NCBI GenBank assembly: GCA_002007465.1
Contig: LNAC01000037.1
Coordinates: forward strand, 644,849 to 708,848
DNA: 64,000 nucleotides
Direction of reading: 5' to 3'
Origin: Ailurus styani
Lineage: Eukaryota > Chordata > Mammalia > Carnivora > Ailuridae
Below, piece by piece: positions 46,340 through 57,549 of this stretch. The position numbers and the translations under genes were made by a program. The notes beneath the pieces were generated by a model. The model had not been told where the DNA came from. It did not search any database and saw only the letters and a program-made list of their open reading frames with translations. Position 1 is the stretch's first letter; the number at the start of each line of letters is the position of its first letter.

Positions 46340-47660
46340 TTATGAGGAATTTTGAGTCCACAGCAAAATTGAACAGAAGGTAAATAAATTTCCCATATAT
46401 CCCCACCCTCCACACATGCATAGCTTCCCCCACTATCAGTACATTTGTTATAATTGATAAAGACACATTAACATATCCTTATCATCCAAAGGCTATAGTT
46501 TAGAGAACACTCCTACTGTTGTAGTTCTATGAACTTGGGTAAAATATATCCACCAGTATAATATCACACAGCATACTTTTACTGACTTAAAAATCCTGTG
46601 CTTTGCTTTCTCAACCCTCCCTCTTCAATTTCTAGCAATCGCTAATCTGTTTAGTGTCTCCATAGTATTGCATTTTCCAGATGTAATATTTTTGGAAACA
46701 TACAGTGCATAACCTTTTCAATTTGGCTTATTTTAATTAGCAATATACATTTAAGATTCCTCCATGTCTTTTCATAACTTGGTAGCTTATTGTTTTTTAG
46801 TGGTGAGTGATACGCCATTATCTGTATGTACCACAGTTTATTTATCCATTTCTCTATGGAAGTACATATTTGGTTTCCTCAGCATTTTAGCAACTATGAG
46901 TAAGGCTGCTATAAACATCTGTATGGAGGTTTTGTACAGACATAATCTTTCAGCTTCTTTGTGTTACTACCAAGGATCAAAATTGCTGGTTCCTATAGTA
47001 AGAATATGTATAGTTTATGAAAAACAAACAAACAAAAAGACCCTTTCACATTACCTTCTAAAATGGCTACACCATTTTGCATTCCCAAGGTGACACTTCC
47101 TTGTTCCTGAAGGGGTCCAGGACAACTCTAGATTCCTTCAACCCTAGAATGTGCACTTTGAAATGTGGTTTATTTTGAGCTAAAGGCACTTGAGAGACTA
47201 TGGGCTCCAGAGAAACTTTTGTTCCTCCCTTAACCACACAGAATCCAAATTGAGTGTCGTTCAAGGAATAAGGATTATTAAGAGAGATAAATTTTATCTG
47301 AGTGGCCCATCTGCATGGTAGAACAAACATCTAATTACCAAACATCTGCACTTCTTATTGCCCTGTGAGGCTCATTCCTTTCCTTTGAAGTTCCAGACCC
47401 CTCATGCCTTCTCCTTAGTTCAGAATGACCTATATAGGTCATTTTGCCTGACTTTCTTTGGAATTTCCATGTCTGTGTGGATTCCCTGTATGTGTGTTAT
47501 TAGATTTGATTTTCTTCTCTTAATCTGTCACAACTTGATTCTTAATCCACCTAGAAAGACATAGAGGGAACAGGATTTCTTGCTACCTCACACTCCATAG
47601 CCTTACGAGATTTTAATGTTGTCAGTGTTCTGGATTTTGGTCATTCTAGTAAGTGTGTAG
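46340..47660 (-). mobile_element. Old L1 3' end, antisense, interrupted near 47091-47590
   Basis: 'ccacagcaaaattgaacagaaggta', 'ttttcataacttggtagcttattg' and 'gctataaacatctgtatggaggttttg' are antisense L1 3' UTR and ORF2 end. 'aatgttgtcagtgttctggattttggtcattctag' (47608-47642) is the continuation. About 500 bases of foreign sequence lie between. Confidence 0.8.
47091..47590 (-). mobile_element. Probable ancient ERV LTR, antisense
   Basis: A block inserted in the L1 begins 'tgacacttcc' and ends 'gctacctca', so it starts TG and ends CA. It has an AATAAA on the minus strand (complement at 47169-47174) about 80 bases from the LTR 3' end on that strand. No TSD is visible. The right boundary is uncertain because the L1 sequence is also diverged there. 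Family unknown. Confidence 0.4.
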
Positions 47661-48140
47661 TAGCATAATTACTTTTTTCTCCCTTAGAGGCCTAAGAATT
47701 CCCCACCCTCTAACAGCTTCAAAACATAAGTCCAATAATCATAACACAGCATCTGATTTGATAAACATATCAAACTAGCAATTATGTTTCATCTGAATTT
47801 ATGTTCAGATATAGCACAAACCCCTGCTACCATTATCAATAAGAAAGGGAATGCACATGATGGCAGTTTTTTCATGGCTAAAAAACATCATCATTGTAAT
47901 AGTCTTAATTTGCCTGCTTGTTTCATGAATGTCTCAAATTCATCTTTCCTAGAAAGTTTAGTTGAGAGTTGGAGATAATCAATGGGTACTAAAAGTCATA
48001 TCATGCTAATATGGCTATTTTAAGTAACAATATCTATCCAAAAGTAATCAAGCTTTTTGATGTTTAGCTACACACCTTCTGAGCTGGCCCACTATCTTAC
48101 TCCAATTACTCAGTAGCTAAGAAAGCAACAGTAAACAACT
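47661..48140. other. Unique, non-coding stretch
   Basis: No repeat family recognised. The 64-codon frame at 47784-47978 has no visible domain. Confidence 0.5.
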
Positions 48141-48488
48141 CTTGAGGGTGATCGAAGATTGACTACAAAACATTATACCATGTGATTTCTCTCACATATG
48201 GAATCTAAAAAAATGAATAAACAAACAAAAAACAGAATCAGACCTATAAATACAGAGAACAAACTGATGTTTACCAGGGGGGAAATGGACAAAATGGGTA
48301 AAGGGGAGTGGGAGATACAGGCTTTCAGTTATGGAATGAACAAGGCACAACATAAGAAATATAACCAATGATATTATACTAGCATTGTATGGTGACAGAG
48401 AATGAGTATAGCATAAACTATGGAGTTGTGGATTCATGAAACTGTACACCTGAAACTAATGTAATATTGTGTGTCAACAATACTCAAA
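48141..48488 (+). mobile_element. L1 3' end, sense (inverted-repeat partner A)
   Basis: 'gattgactacaaaacattataccatgtg', 'cagagaacaaactgatgtttac', 'gtacacctgaaactaatgtaat' and 'attgtgtgtcaacaatactc' form a complete old-type L1 3' terminus. It abuts retroviral sequence at about 48489. Together with 49301-49445 it makes an inverted L1 pair around an LTR. Confidence 0.8.
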
Positions 48489-48857
48489 ATTAAGACCCCT
48501 GGCCTCAGTGTCCTTACTCCTAATTATTGGCCCCCTCCCTTTAATCTCTTTGTTAAATTTGTGCCTTCTAGAATCCAACAATTCCATATACAAAGTATGG
48601 TTCAGTGGGAATTCCAACCCATACTATAAGGTCCCCTCCCAAATCCATGGACCTGGTCACCAAGGAATTCACTCAAATTGCCTCTCAGTATCTTAATACA
48701 ATAACATGCTCCAGTCTATAACTGCACAGAACCACTGATGGACCAACAGGTTCAGGTAGGGACATCTTTATATCCCTTATTCACCAGGAAGAAAATATTG
48801 AAATTGAGATTTCCAACAGATGCCAAAGATTTGTCATTGCCCACCTGTCAGGAGGGA
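48489..48857 (+). pseudogene. Class I ERV 3' internal end: env tail relic and polypurine tract
   Basis: This is the stretch just upstream of a plus-strand LTR. The open piece 48469-48696 has a hydrophobic segment (about residues 15-33) followed by a short polar tail. That fits the transmembrane anchor and cytoplasmic tail of a gammaretrovirus-like envelope; this is inference from layout and hydrophobicity only. The purine run aggaggga (48850-48857) directly before the LTR is the probable polypurine tract. No intact env remains. Confidence 0.55.
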
Positions 48858-49300
48858 TATAGAGGCCACTTTTAGGCAAGCAGTTGTGAATGATGGAATG
48901 TGGAATGGGCCCACAGTAACCCCCTGGCTCAGAGAGGCCCATCAGACAACCCACCTCAAAATATACATAAGCCCTAACTAACCTATGGGCTACTTACAAC
49001 TAGGCACAGTTACCATAAAAAAGAAGAGTCCACATGTCACCATACCTCCTCATCTTCCTCTTTAAGAACACCCCCCCACCCACTGCCTTGTTGTAGATAG
49101 CCTCTCCTTTGCTGTCCTGCCTACTGCTCCCTAGTGCTGTATTCCACACCTACTGCCTCATGGCAGACAGATTCTCCTTTGTTGTCCTACCCACTCTCAG
49201 GTGAATTTTTTCATCTCCCATGCCACTGGCTTCCACCTCATCATGTCCCCACATCTGGGGGCCTCCATTCAATTGAGAGACACCCAATTTAGACACCACA
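48858..49300 (+). mobile_element. Class I ERV LTR, plus orientation (displaced 3' LTR)
   Basis: A 443-bp LTR ends '...cttagacaccaca'-like ('agacaccaca' at 49291-49300). It is the same family as the minus-strand LTR at 54943-55406: 'aacctatgggctact', 'cctcctcatcttcc' and two ~63-bp internal tandem units. The 5' end reads TATAGAGG where the other copy has TGCAGAGG. It lacks about 45 bases that carry the AATAAA in the other copy, so it has no obvious poly(A) signal. It is followed by gttac, the complement of gtaac. Confidence 0.82.
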
Positions 49301-49445
49301 GTTACATTAGTTTCAGGTGTACAACATCATGACTCAACTTCTCTATATATTATGCTATGCTCACTATGAGTGTATGAGTCATCTATCACCATACAATGTT
49401 ATTATAATATCATTGACTATATGCCATATGCTGTTTATTGCCATG
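49301..49445 (-). mobile_element. L1 3' end, antisense (inverted-repeat partner B)
   Basis: 'gttacattagtttcaggtgta', 'ttctctatatattatgctatgctc' and 'accatacaatgttattataatatc' are an antisense L1 3' terminus. Read on its own strand it ends '...ctaatgtaac'. The sequence expected next ('attgtgtgtcaac...') is found at 55412, beyond the other LTR, not here. Confidence 0.78.
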
Positions 49446-50178
49446 ACTTATTTGTTTAATAACTGGAAGCCTGTATAACTGCTATTAGAGTGGTTCAGGA
49501 GACCTGGATAATGCCTGGTCTAGACAGGTTCAAGCAGCTTTTTGTCATGTGAAAGAGTCTTAAGTTATACCTCAACCCCCAGATGAAAGTTTTGGATGTA
49601 TGTTACCTGAGAAAGAGGGATCAGGTTTTGGATTGTACAGGTTTTGGTGGTCATTAATGGTGGAGACAGTTTATCCTAGGGATAGAAAATACTGTGTAAT
49701 TAGAACAACAAAAAGAAAAAGAAGCCCTTTTTGTTTGATGTCTAGCTTTAACAATATCTTAATTATGAGGAATCATTGTCAAATGGTAGAATATTTATCT
49801 GGGATATAGGCAACACAAGTGCATCATCCAGCCCAGTCATAAGGAAAAAGGAACATGGGGTTATCTACTATATCTGTAAGTCCATAGATAATCCCATAGA
49901 GTGGAGTATGCTCCAGCTTTTAAGGAGCTATTTTGTCATTCCAGCTGCAGTGCACAGAATTGCTCAAAGTGATAGTTGAGTTCTACAATTCTTGGGGAAA
50001 TCAATCCTTTTTCCAGCTGTTCAAATAACCATATCAACAAGGGGTCCTGTTATTATTTCCACAGGATAACAAGCATGAAGATTGTTTATATTATGAGCTA
50101 TTGTAATTTTAATGAAGTTTACCTCAAGTTGTCTAGTTTAGGCTAACAAGAAACAAAGACAATTAGACAATTAGAACT

Positions 50179-50376
50179 AGGGGCCCCTGGGTGACTCAGT
50201 CGTTAAGTGTCTGCCTTTAGCACATGTCATGATCCCAGGGTGCTGGGATCGAGCCCAGCTTCGGGCTCCCTGCTCAGTGGGAAGCTTGCTTCTCCCTCTC
50301 CCACTTCCCCTTCTTGTGTTACTGCTCTCACTATCTCTCCCTGTCAAATAAATAAATATAATCTTAAAAAAAAGAA
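50179..50376 (+). mobile_element. CanSINE, sense
   Basis: It has the head 'ggggcccctgggtgactcag', 'tccctgctcagtgggaagc' and the tail 'aaataaataaatataatctt'. Flanking 'gaactag' on both sides may be a short TSD. Confidence 0.95.
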
Positions 50377-51454
50377 AAATGGAACTAGAAATTAACATCT
50401 ACAAAGATGTACTTTTGAAATAAAATTTTCCCTCTGAAATCACCCTTATTTTGACTTATCCAAATCAAAACTAGTCCAATTTTAATAAACTTGGCCTAAT
50501 TATTTACATAAGCTCAGCAAGAATAGTGATTCACCATATAGATCTTTTAAAATTTACTGTGCTGGAACTTTTCATAAGGAATCTCAATTGAACTTTTGGT
50601 AGCCTCTCTAGGCCAGAAGCCAAGTCAAATATTAACCATCAGACATGACTGCAATACCTGTGGATTTAGGTGAATTCCTCTTCTCAAGGTCCCCAAATAT
50701 CCTATGGTTCCTTCACCTGCCAAGAAGTGACATTCTTTACTCACCGATAAGGCTTCCAGGAACTTTGTAAAAATGTATCAGGCCAACATGTCCAAAGGAC
50801 ATCTTTATCTCCAAGTTTCATAAAGTCAACCTCAATTTAATGCTGTCTGGTCATATTTGTGTCTATGAACATCTCTCAAATATGACATTCCAGTCAAAGC
50901 CTTAGGAAAATAACCAATATTTCCAATGATGTCTTGTTACAAGGAGAAGAGATTCTTACTGAATTTATGCAAATAATTGTAAGTGCCATGAAAGAAAGAA
51001 TACTCAGAGACTTTTTGAATACAGAGAAAAGTTCAATGCTTCAATTTATATGAAAATGATATGGCACCTTATCACATTTCTATAAGTTACAGATATCTTA
51101 GAAAATTTTCTTAGTTTGGAAGAGCAAACATTAGAGAACCAGAAATATTTCAAACAAGAGTCACAGAAATGTAATTACCTTCCTTAATTCATTTAGCCCC
51201 CTGTTACTAATTCTTATTCAGTTAATGCAGTTTTTAGTTCTAGAAATTCTTACCCATTCCAGTTTTATGGTCTTAAAGATATCAAAACCTGTATTTGTCA
51301 AAAATTTCCCTTGCATGAGTCTCCTGAAAGGCAAAACTCATTTTGCAAGAGCATCAGAACAATAAATATAAATGACAAAATCTCAGAAATGGACATAGCT
51401 AATTATCTGAGGTGAAAGTCAATTATAATGTAGCTGACAAGGAAATTCAGTTAT

Positions 51455-51618
51455 ATCTTAAAAAAAGATTTTATTTTAGAGAGGGTGAGACAATCTGAAG
51501 CAGACTCTGCACTGAGCACAGAGCCTGATGCAGGGCTTGACCCAGCAACCATGAGATCATGACCTGAGGTGAAACCAAAAGTTGGATGCTTAACTGACTG
51601 AGCCACGCAAGCGCCCCA
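51455..51618 (-). mobile_element. CanSINE, antisense, shortened, 13-bp TSD
   Basis: gaaattcagttat flanks it at 51442-51454 and 51619-51631. The CT-rich middle is shortened to a few bases, giving a 164-bp copy. It ends 'actgagccacgcaagcgcccc'. Confidence 0.96.
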
Positions 51619-52432
51619 GAAATTCAGTTATTTCTGTGACACATTAACACTTCAATAATCAGAATATTGAGTGATGACCTTGTGGCAGAATACAACATAC
51701 CAAATAAACAAGCTTAATTAGTCAAGGAGACTTTGTTTACAATTCAAATCTTGGGGAAGTTTGTTAAAAGCCTTAGAAAGTTCTAAAGCACACACATAAA
51801 TAGGATTATGGGTAATCAAAGACTTGATAAAGACAAAATACAGAAACTTTTTTCTGGGCAAAGAAAAGAGGAAATAACTTTGTTGACATTTTCTTATCAA
51901 GAGCAGACCAACAGTCCAAGAAAACTCTCTTTTTAACACAGAGAACACAAACTTTCAATCTTATATACCGGTGTAACTTTCATATACAGTCATTTCAACC
52001 TTAGTCCATCCTGACCCCACATAATATTACTTTCCAAAGATTTCCCTTCACAAACCTACTAACTTTCTTTTGCATTCAGATTTTGTCCCATGCCTTTTCT
52101 TTTTAGGACAAAATTACTTTCTTTTTCCTCAATACATAGTATGCCCATTCCTTAGATTTTCTTATTAATCTCTTACTTTGCTACATACAGTGTTTTCCCC
52201 TTATTTCCACGTTTAATTACAATTAGCAGAACTTTAACTTAGAAACCTTAGTCTCCTATAAAAACTAAATATCAACCAATTGTGAACTGTTATGTCAGAA
52301 TTCTCTAGATGGCAAATTTATGAATCAATTAAGCACAAACCTCTTTTCCTTAATAGACTCAAATGTCCTTACATTCTCTACAATAAAAATTCAAAATCAA
52401 AAACTTACATACAGTAATCAATGATTTAGTAT

Positions 52433-52817
52433 TGTTACAGGATCTTTTCTCTTTGGTGTCCACAGTTCTTGGTCACACCACTTCGAGGAACGAAGAGGTA
52501 GACCAGACAGAGTGGTGGGCAGCGAAGCAATGTTTATTGAGCAAGAACAAAGTGATAGTACAATGCTCCCAAGGAGGGGGGGAACCTGACAGGTTGCCAC
52601 CAGAGTTTCTAGTCTAGAGATTTCTATGGGCTTGTTGGCAGGTCGTTATAATCTGATTAACCCTCCATGTGCCTGTCATCCAATCAGATTTTTGTCATCT
52701 ATCACACGGGAAAAGTTGGAAGGCTTCTTCCAGGGTGGTGTAAAACCCTTTTAAGGGTGATTTCCTCTTAGGAAAAGGTTTACCCCTGCCTGCCTGCCTT
52801 TCAACTATCCTTCATCA
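52433..52817 (-). mobile_element. Solo LTR (class I type), minus, exact 4-bp TSD
   Basis: A 385-bp block begins TG and ends CA on the plus strand ('tgttacagg...ccttcatca'). gtat precedes it (52429-52432) and follows it (52818-52821). On the minus strand it has an inverted CCAAT box ('ctgattggat'), a TATA-like 'gattataacg' and an AATAAA (complement 52533-52538) with U5 after it. It is not the same family as the LTRs at 48858 and 54943. No internal sequence remains, so it is a recombined solo LTR. Confidence 0.92.
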
Positions 52818-53130
52818 GTATATTTTTTCTCATTTGGAAAAGACTTAGATGTCCAGTGACATCAGTCCAATTTATTATTCAAGCAAAACTTTAACTTTCA
52901 GGTTACCAAAGACTTTGAAATCTTTCTTAACAATTACTCATGAAAAATTTGAGACTAACAAAATTAACCATCATTTTAAGTAATCTTTTTACTAACAAAT
53001 TGCAACAGAGAAAACATGAGCTTATTTGACCTTAAACAAACCTTGGTAGAATAAAAATTTTAATTAGTTTAAATGCGAAATTATGTTCCACTTGGGTCCA
53101 CATTAACATCAATAAATTTGTTCCTCAGTG

Positions 53131-54942
53131 TCCATTTTTACCTGATGCATTGGTGGAGATATCTGAAGTGGGTGGTGTAAACCTTGCTCCTTGACAGCAA
53201 GGGTAGAAGGAGCCAATGGCTCCAGGGTCACTAAGGATGGTATAAGAACCAGTCATGCAGGCTGCATCCAAGGTGGTGCAAAATCAGGAGCAGGGGGAGG
53301 GGAAGCTAGAAGAGGTGGGATGCTCCAAGAGGGCAGAGAAAGATGACTTCAGGTTCTAGAGCTCATCAACTTGAACAGATGAGTAGATGCCATGTTTTTC
53401 ACTAACAAGTAGTAATAGTCTAGTCTGTCAGGGAACATCCCTGAAACAAAAGGATTTTTGGCAGCTGCTTGGGAATATTCCTTAAAGTCCCCATCCCAAT
53501 GTAGGCCAACCACAGTTGGCTCCAATTATAGCCATTAACTTGGGGAATAAATGAGGGAGAAACCTCCGTATCTATTAAGAGAAGCAGTGAGAGTTAGCAT
53601 CCAATATGTCAGGACAGTTTCTTAGGTTGACGTCCTGATTCAAGGCCCTGAAACTGAGCAAGTCACATATGTAACTTCCAACCATTTGGAGTTCCAGCAA
53701 AGGAGTTTCAGCTGGAAAATAGTATTATAAGAAAGAGTTTCATGGGAGGGCTACACCTCTTGATCTGGGAGTTTGTATTGATACCAGGAGACAAAAATAT
53801 GAGACATTTTTCATTAGACCTTGGGGATCAAATTTGTTCCAACTTTTAAGAACATAGCCCAAGGATGAGTCCAAAGGAAGAAAGGGGGTCCTATGTTGGG
53901 AAAGACCAGTTGTCAGTTCCCAATGGTTCATCCTGCCAAAGGGAATGGAGCTCCAACTCGTGGTCACAATTTTATTCATTGAGTCCCACTGACCTGAAAA
54001 AAGACCAGATCTATATGAGGTGACTGATTCTTCTGGTATCATCCTACCACAGAAAGGAGTCATGACAAATGTGGGGCAACTGATGCTTTTGGTGTGTCCT
54101 AACAAGGAAGATGTGACAAGTAGCAAATACAGAGTAACTGATTATCTTGGAGAATTCCACCAAGTTGGGGAGTCCCACAAAGAAGAGGGTTGTGGAAAAT
54201 AGTATGGCACTTCCTTTCAGGGCATCCCCTGGCAACAGGAAGATCTGGACACCGGTTTGGCTGAACGGAAAAAAAGAAAGGTAGGACTCACCACTCAGAT
54301 GCATAGGAACATGTTTGCCTATAGATCAAGATGGTGGCTGGATCCATGGGAACAGAGAAAAAGGGATGCAGGCCAAAAGAAACAAGATAGCTGAAAGCCA
54401 GCCAGCATCAGGAAAGGTTCCCAACTGAGTCTGGAGTATATGTGGATTCACCCTGGGTGAGGTGCTAGTTGCACTGGACTTTGGGAGCAGACTTGGGGGA
54501 TGGAGTGTTAAAGCAGAGGAGATGGGTCCTTCACAGACATTGACAGTCTGACCTGTTTGCTCTCAGACTTTCAGACCACACCATAGACCTGCCCTGGCCC
54601 GAGGCCTTCAGTTGTCTGTGAGATACTAGGTTTAGGTTGCCAAAGGACTGAAAAGAGAGAGGGAGGGAATGGTCTCTCCAAAGGGCAAAAGGGAAATACC
54701 TGACCCTTTCAGGCAACAGTGATCTGGTTGGTTCCTCCTTGGGGCTTCAGACCCTCACTGAAGAGTAACCTTGGTCAGAGGTCCTCAGTTCCCCAAGGAG
54801 TACTAGAGTTGAACCACTGAGGGAAAATCCTGAGAAATTCCCAGAGAATCCAGGTAAAGTCCCAGACTGGCAAAAGCTCCTAGTGCAGGGTTCCCCCAAA
54901 TGTGTGTGTGTGGGGCAAACTCTCCCTGCATGGGCCACCAAA
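53131..54942 (-). pseudogene. Class I ERV leader and gag relic, minus strand
   Basis: Reading leftwards from the LTR at 54943: a primer-binding-site-like stretch starting 'tttggtggcccatgcaggga' directly after the LTR, a long pyrimidine/purine leader (54300-54940), then broken coding sequence. Minus frames 54044-54304 and 53740-54126 (128 codons) overlap in different phases. The second shows the pattern of a gammaretrovirus-like Gag N-terminal (matrix) region with conserved Trp/Phe-rich positions. Proline-rich codons near 53270-53350 fit the Gag segment after matrix. Frameshifts and stops make it non-coding. I cannot name the tRNA for the primer site. Confidence 0.65.
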
Positions 54943-55406
54943 TGTGGTGTCTAAGTGGGCTGTCTCTTGATCAGTTGGGAGTCCCCAAATGTGGGGACAC
55001 GATCAGGTAGAAGCTAGTGGCATGGGAAGTGAAAGAATTCACCTAAGACAGATCAAAGGAGATCATTTATTGAATATACCACAAGGGATTAGTGGGCAAG
55101 ACAGCAAGAGAAAGGCTGTCTGCCATGAGGTATAGAACACACCACAAGGGAGTACTGGCCAGGACAGCAAAGGAGAGGCTGTCTACAATGAGGGAGTGGA
55201 TGGGTGTTGTTCTTAAAGGGGAAGATGAGGAGGTATGATGACATATAGACTTTTCCTTTTTTTTTTTGTAACTGTCCCTAGTTTTAAGTAGCCCATAGGT
55301 TAGTTAGAGTCTATATATATTTTGAGGTGGGTTGTCTGATGGGCCTGTCTGAGCCAGGGGTTTGCTTCTATCACTCAAGGCTTTTTTCCTAAAGGCGACC
55401 TCTGCA
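54943..55406 (-). mobile_element. Class I ERV 5' LTR, minus strand
   Basis: A 464-bp LTR: 'tgtggtgtctaag' at the left end and '...cctctgca' at the right (TG...CA). AATAAA on the minus strand (complement 55066-55071) lies between two ~63-bp tandem units and U5. The left side joins a PBS-like sequence and gag, so this is the 5' LTR. The host sequence after it, gtatc then 'tttgtgtgtcaacc', resembles an L1 3' terminus. gtatc pairs with gtaac beside the displaced 3' LTR as a diverged 5-bp TSD. Confidence 0.85.
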
Positions 55407-55544
55407 GTATCTTTGTGTGTCAACCATATTCAAAATAAATAAGCAGATACTGAGTCATTATATGAGGTAAAAAACAGAACAAAACCTTATACACAAAGGT
55501 AGCTATGATTGGCAATATAGAAAGTAAAAAGCTAACCTTATCCT
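55407..55544. other. L1 3' terminus (to ~55440) and unassigned spacer
   Basis: 'tttgtgtgtcaaccatattcaaaataaataa' matches the last bases of the L1 at 48460-48488. The rest up to 55544 is AT-rich and unassigned. Confidence 0.5.
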
Positions 55545-55598
55545 CATTTTTTATAACAAAACTACCTAGACTGGTTGGCTTAAACAACAAACATTTAT
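55545..55598 (-). mobile_element. MaLR (MLT1/MST-like) LTR, split part 1
   Basis: 'ataacaaaactacctagactggttggcttaaacaacaaacatttat' is the antisense 3' end of an ERVL-MaLR LTR. It stops at ttat (55595-55598) where another LTR begins, and continues at 61351. The same LTR start appears at 63661-63710 for the other LTR of this provirus. Confidence 0.8.
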
Positions 55599-55945
55599 TA
55601 CTTGATGTGGTTTTGGAATATAGGTGAGGTTCAGTGGAGTGAGGTCTGGAGCTGACAACCAAGAAACATTCTTCAGACGTCTTTGGTGCAAAATGGTGGT
55701 TTATTAAAGCATGGGGACAGGACCTGTGGGCAGAAAGAGCTGCTGCACTGGGATCTTGAGGAGTGGTGATTATATACTCTATAAACTCAGGAGTTGGGGG
55801 AAGTTAAGGAAAAGTGAGGTTTCAAAATAACTTTCATATGCTAAACCAGACCAACCTATAAGATACCTACAAGATACTGGAGGCCTTCCCAATATCAAAT
55901 TAAATTTTTTCCTCTAGCAAAGTATTAACATTAAGAGAGTTGGGA
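55599..55945 (-). mobile_element. Class I LTR, minus, part 1 (part 2: 61243-61350)
   Basis: On the minus strand it shows '...gactggttta'-type U3, a TATA-like 'gtatataatc', 'aagatcccagtgcagcag' at the likely transcription start, AATAAA (complement in 'tttatta' 55699-55705) and U5. It begins TA rather than TG on the plus strand, probably a single change. ttat flanks the whole element at 55595-55598 and 61351-61354, a 4-bp TSD. An L1 splits it at agagagttggga. Total LTR length without the L1 is about 455 bp. Confidence 0.8.
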
Positions 55946-57355
55946 AAACAATTTATCATGCTAATAGACATAAAAGGAAAGGTGGAGTGCCAATCCTTAT
56001 ATCAGATAAATTAGATTTTAAGCCAAAGAATATGAAAAGAGATGAGGAAGGACATTATATCATACTTAAAGGATCTGCCCAACAAGAGGATATAACAATT
56101 GTAAATATCTATTTCCCTAACATGGGAGCAGCCAATTATATAAACCAATTAATAACAAAATCAAAGAAACACATTGACAACAATACAATAATAGTAGGGG
56201 ACTTTAAAACCCCCTTTACTGAAATGGACAGATCATCAAAGCAAAAGATCAACAAGGAAATAAAGGCTTTAAATGACACCCTGGACCAGTTGGACATAAC
56301 AGATATATTCAGAACATTCCATCCCAAAACAACAGAATACACATTCTTCTCCAGTGCACATGGAACAGTCTCCAGAATAGACCATATTCTGGGTCACAAA
56401 TCAGGTCTCAACCAGTACCAAATGATTGGGATCATTCTCTGCATATTTTTAGACCATAATGCTCTGAAAGTAGAACTCAATCACAAGAGGAAATTTGGAA
56501 AGAAATCAAATATGTGGAGGCTAAAGAACATCCTACTAAAAAATGAATGAGTCAATCAGGAAATTAAAGAAGAATTAAAAAAATTAATGGAAACAAATGA
56601 AAATGAAAACACAACTGTTCAAAATCACTGGGACACAGCAAAAGCAGTCCTAAGAGGAAAGTATATAGCAATACAAGCCTTTCTCAAGAAAGGTCTCAAG
56701 TACACAACCTAACCCTACAGCTACAAAAGCTAGAGAAAGAACAGCAAAGAAAGCCTACACCTAGCAGGAGAAGAGAAATAATAAAGATCAGAGTGGAAAT
56801 CAATGAAATGGAAACCAAAAGAACAATGGAACAAATCAATGAAACTAGGAGCTGGTTCTTTGAAAGAATTAATAAGATTGCTAAACCCCTGGCCAGACTT
56901 ATCCAAAAGAAAAGAGAAAGGACTCAAATTAATAAAATCATGCCTGAAAGAGGAGAGATCACAACCAAAACCAAAGAAATAAAAAACAATTTTAAGAACA
57001 TAGTATGAACAACCATACGCCAGCAATTTTGACAATCTGGAAGACAATGGATGCATTCCAAGATATATATAAACTACCAAAACTGAACAAAGAAGAAATA
57101 GAAAACCTGAATAGACCCATCACCAGTAAGGAGATTGAAGCAGCCATCAAAAAATCTCCCAACAAACAAGAACCCAGGGCCAGATGACTTCCCAGGGGAA
57201 TTTTATCAAACATTTAAAGAAGAATTAATACCTATTCTCCTGAAACCGCTCCAAAAAATAGAAATGGAAGGAAAACTTCCAAACTCACTTTATGAGGCCA
57301 GCATTAACTTGGTCCCAAAACCAGGCAAAGACCCCTTCAAAAAGGAGAATTACAG

Positions 57356-57549
57356 GGGCGCCTGAGTAGCTCAGTGGGTTAAAGCTTCTGCCTTTGGCTC
57401 AGGTAATAATCTTGTGGTCTTGCGATTGAGTCTCACATTGGGCTCTCTGCTCAGTGGGGAGCCTGCTTCCTCCTCTCTCTCTGCCTGCCTCTTTGCCTAC
57501 TTGTAATCTGTCTCTGTCAAAGAAATAACCACTAAAAAATCAAAACAAG
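57356..57549 (+). mobile_element. CanSINE, sense, 12-bp TSD, in L1 RT
   Basis: It has the head 'gggcgcctgagtagctcagtg', a CT-rich middle and the tail 'aaagaaataaccactaaaaaatc'. ggagaattacag flanks it (57344-57355, 57550-57561) and the RT codons continue after it. Confidence 0.97.

Larger units (their letters stand above)
49446..52428. other. Unassigned region, possibly ERV interior (minus)
   Basis: No frame above about 75 codons and no domain I can recognise. It lies between the displaced 3' LTR and the gag relic, so part of it may be decayed pol/env of the minus-strand ERV. 50400-52430 is AT-rich and could also be an older, unnamed repeat. Two CanSINEs (50179, 51455) interrupt it. Confidence 0.35.

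Noticed and set aside
48192..48449. 85-codon minus frame near the ERV
   Set aside because: It is antisense to an L1 3' UTR.
53740..54126. 128-codon minus frame as an expressed, domesticated gag gene
   Set aside because: The frame is short and overlaps a second frame in another phase, so the gag is broken; no start context or promoter ties it to a host transcript.
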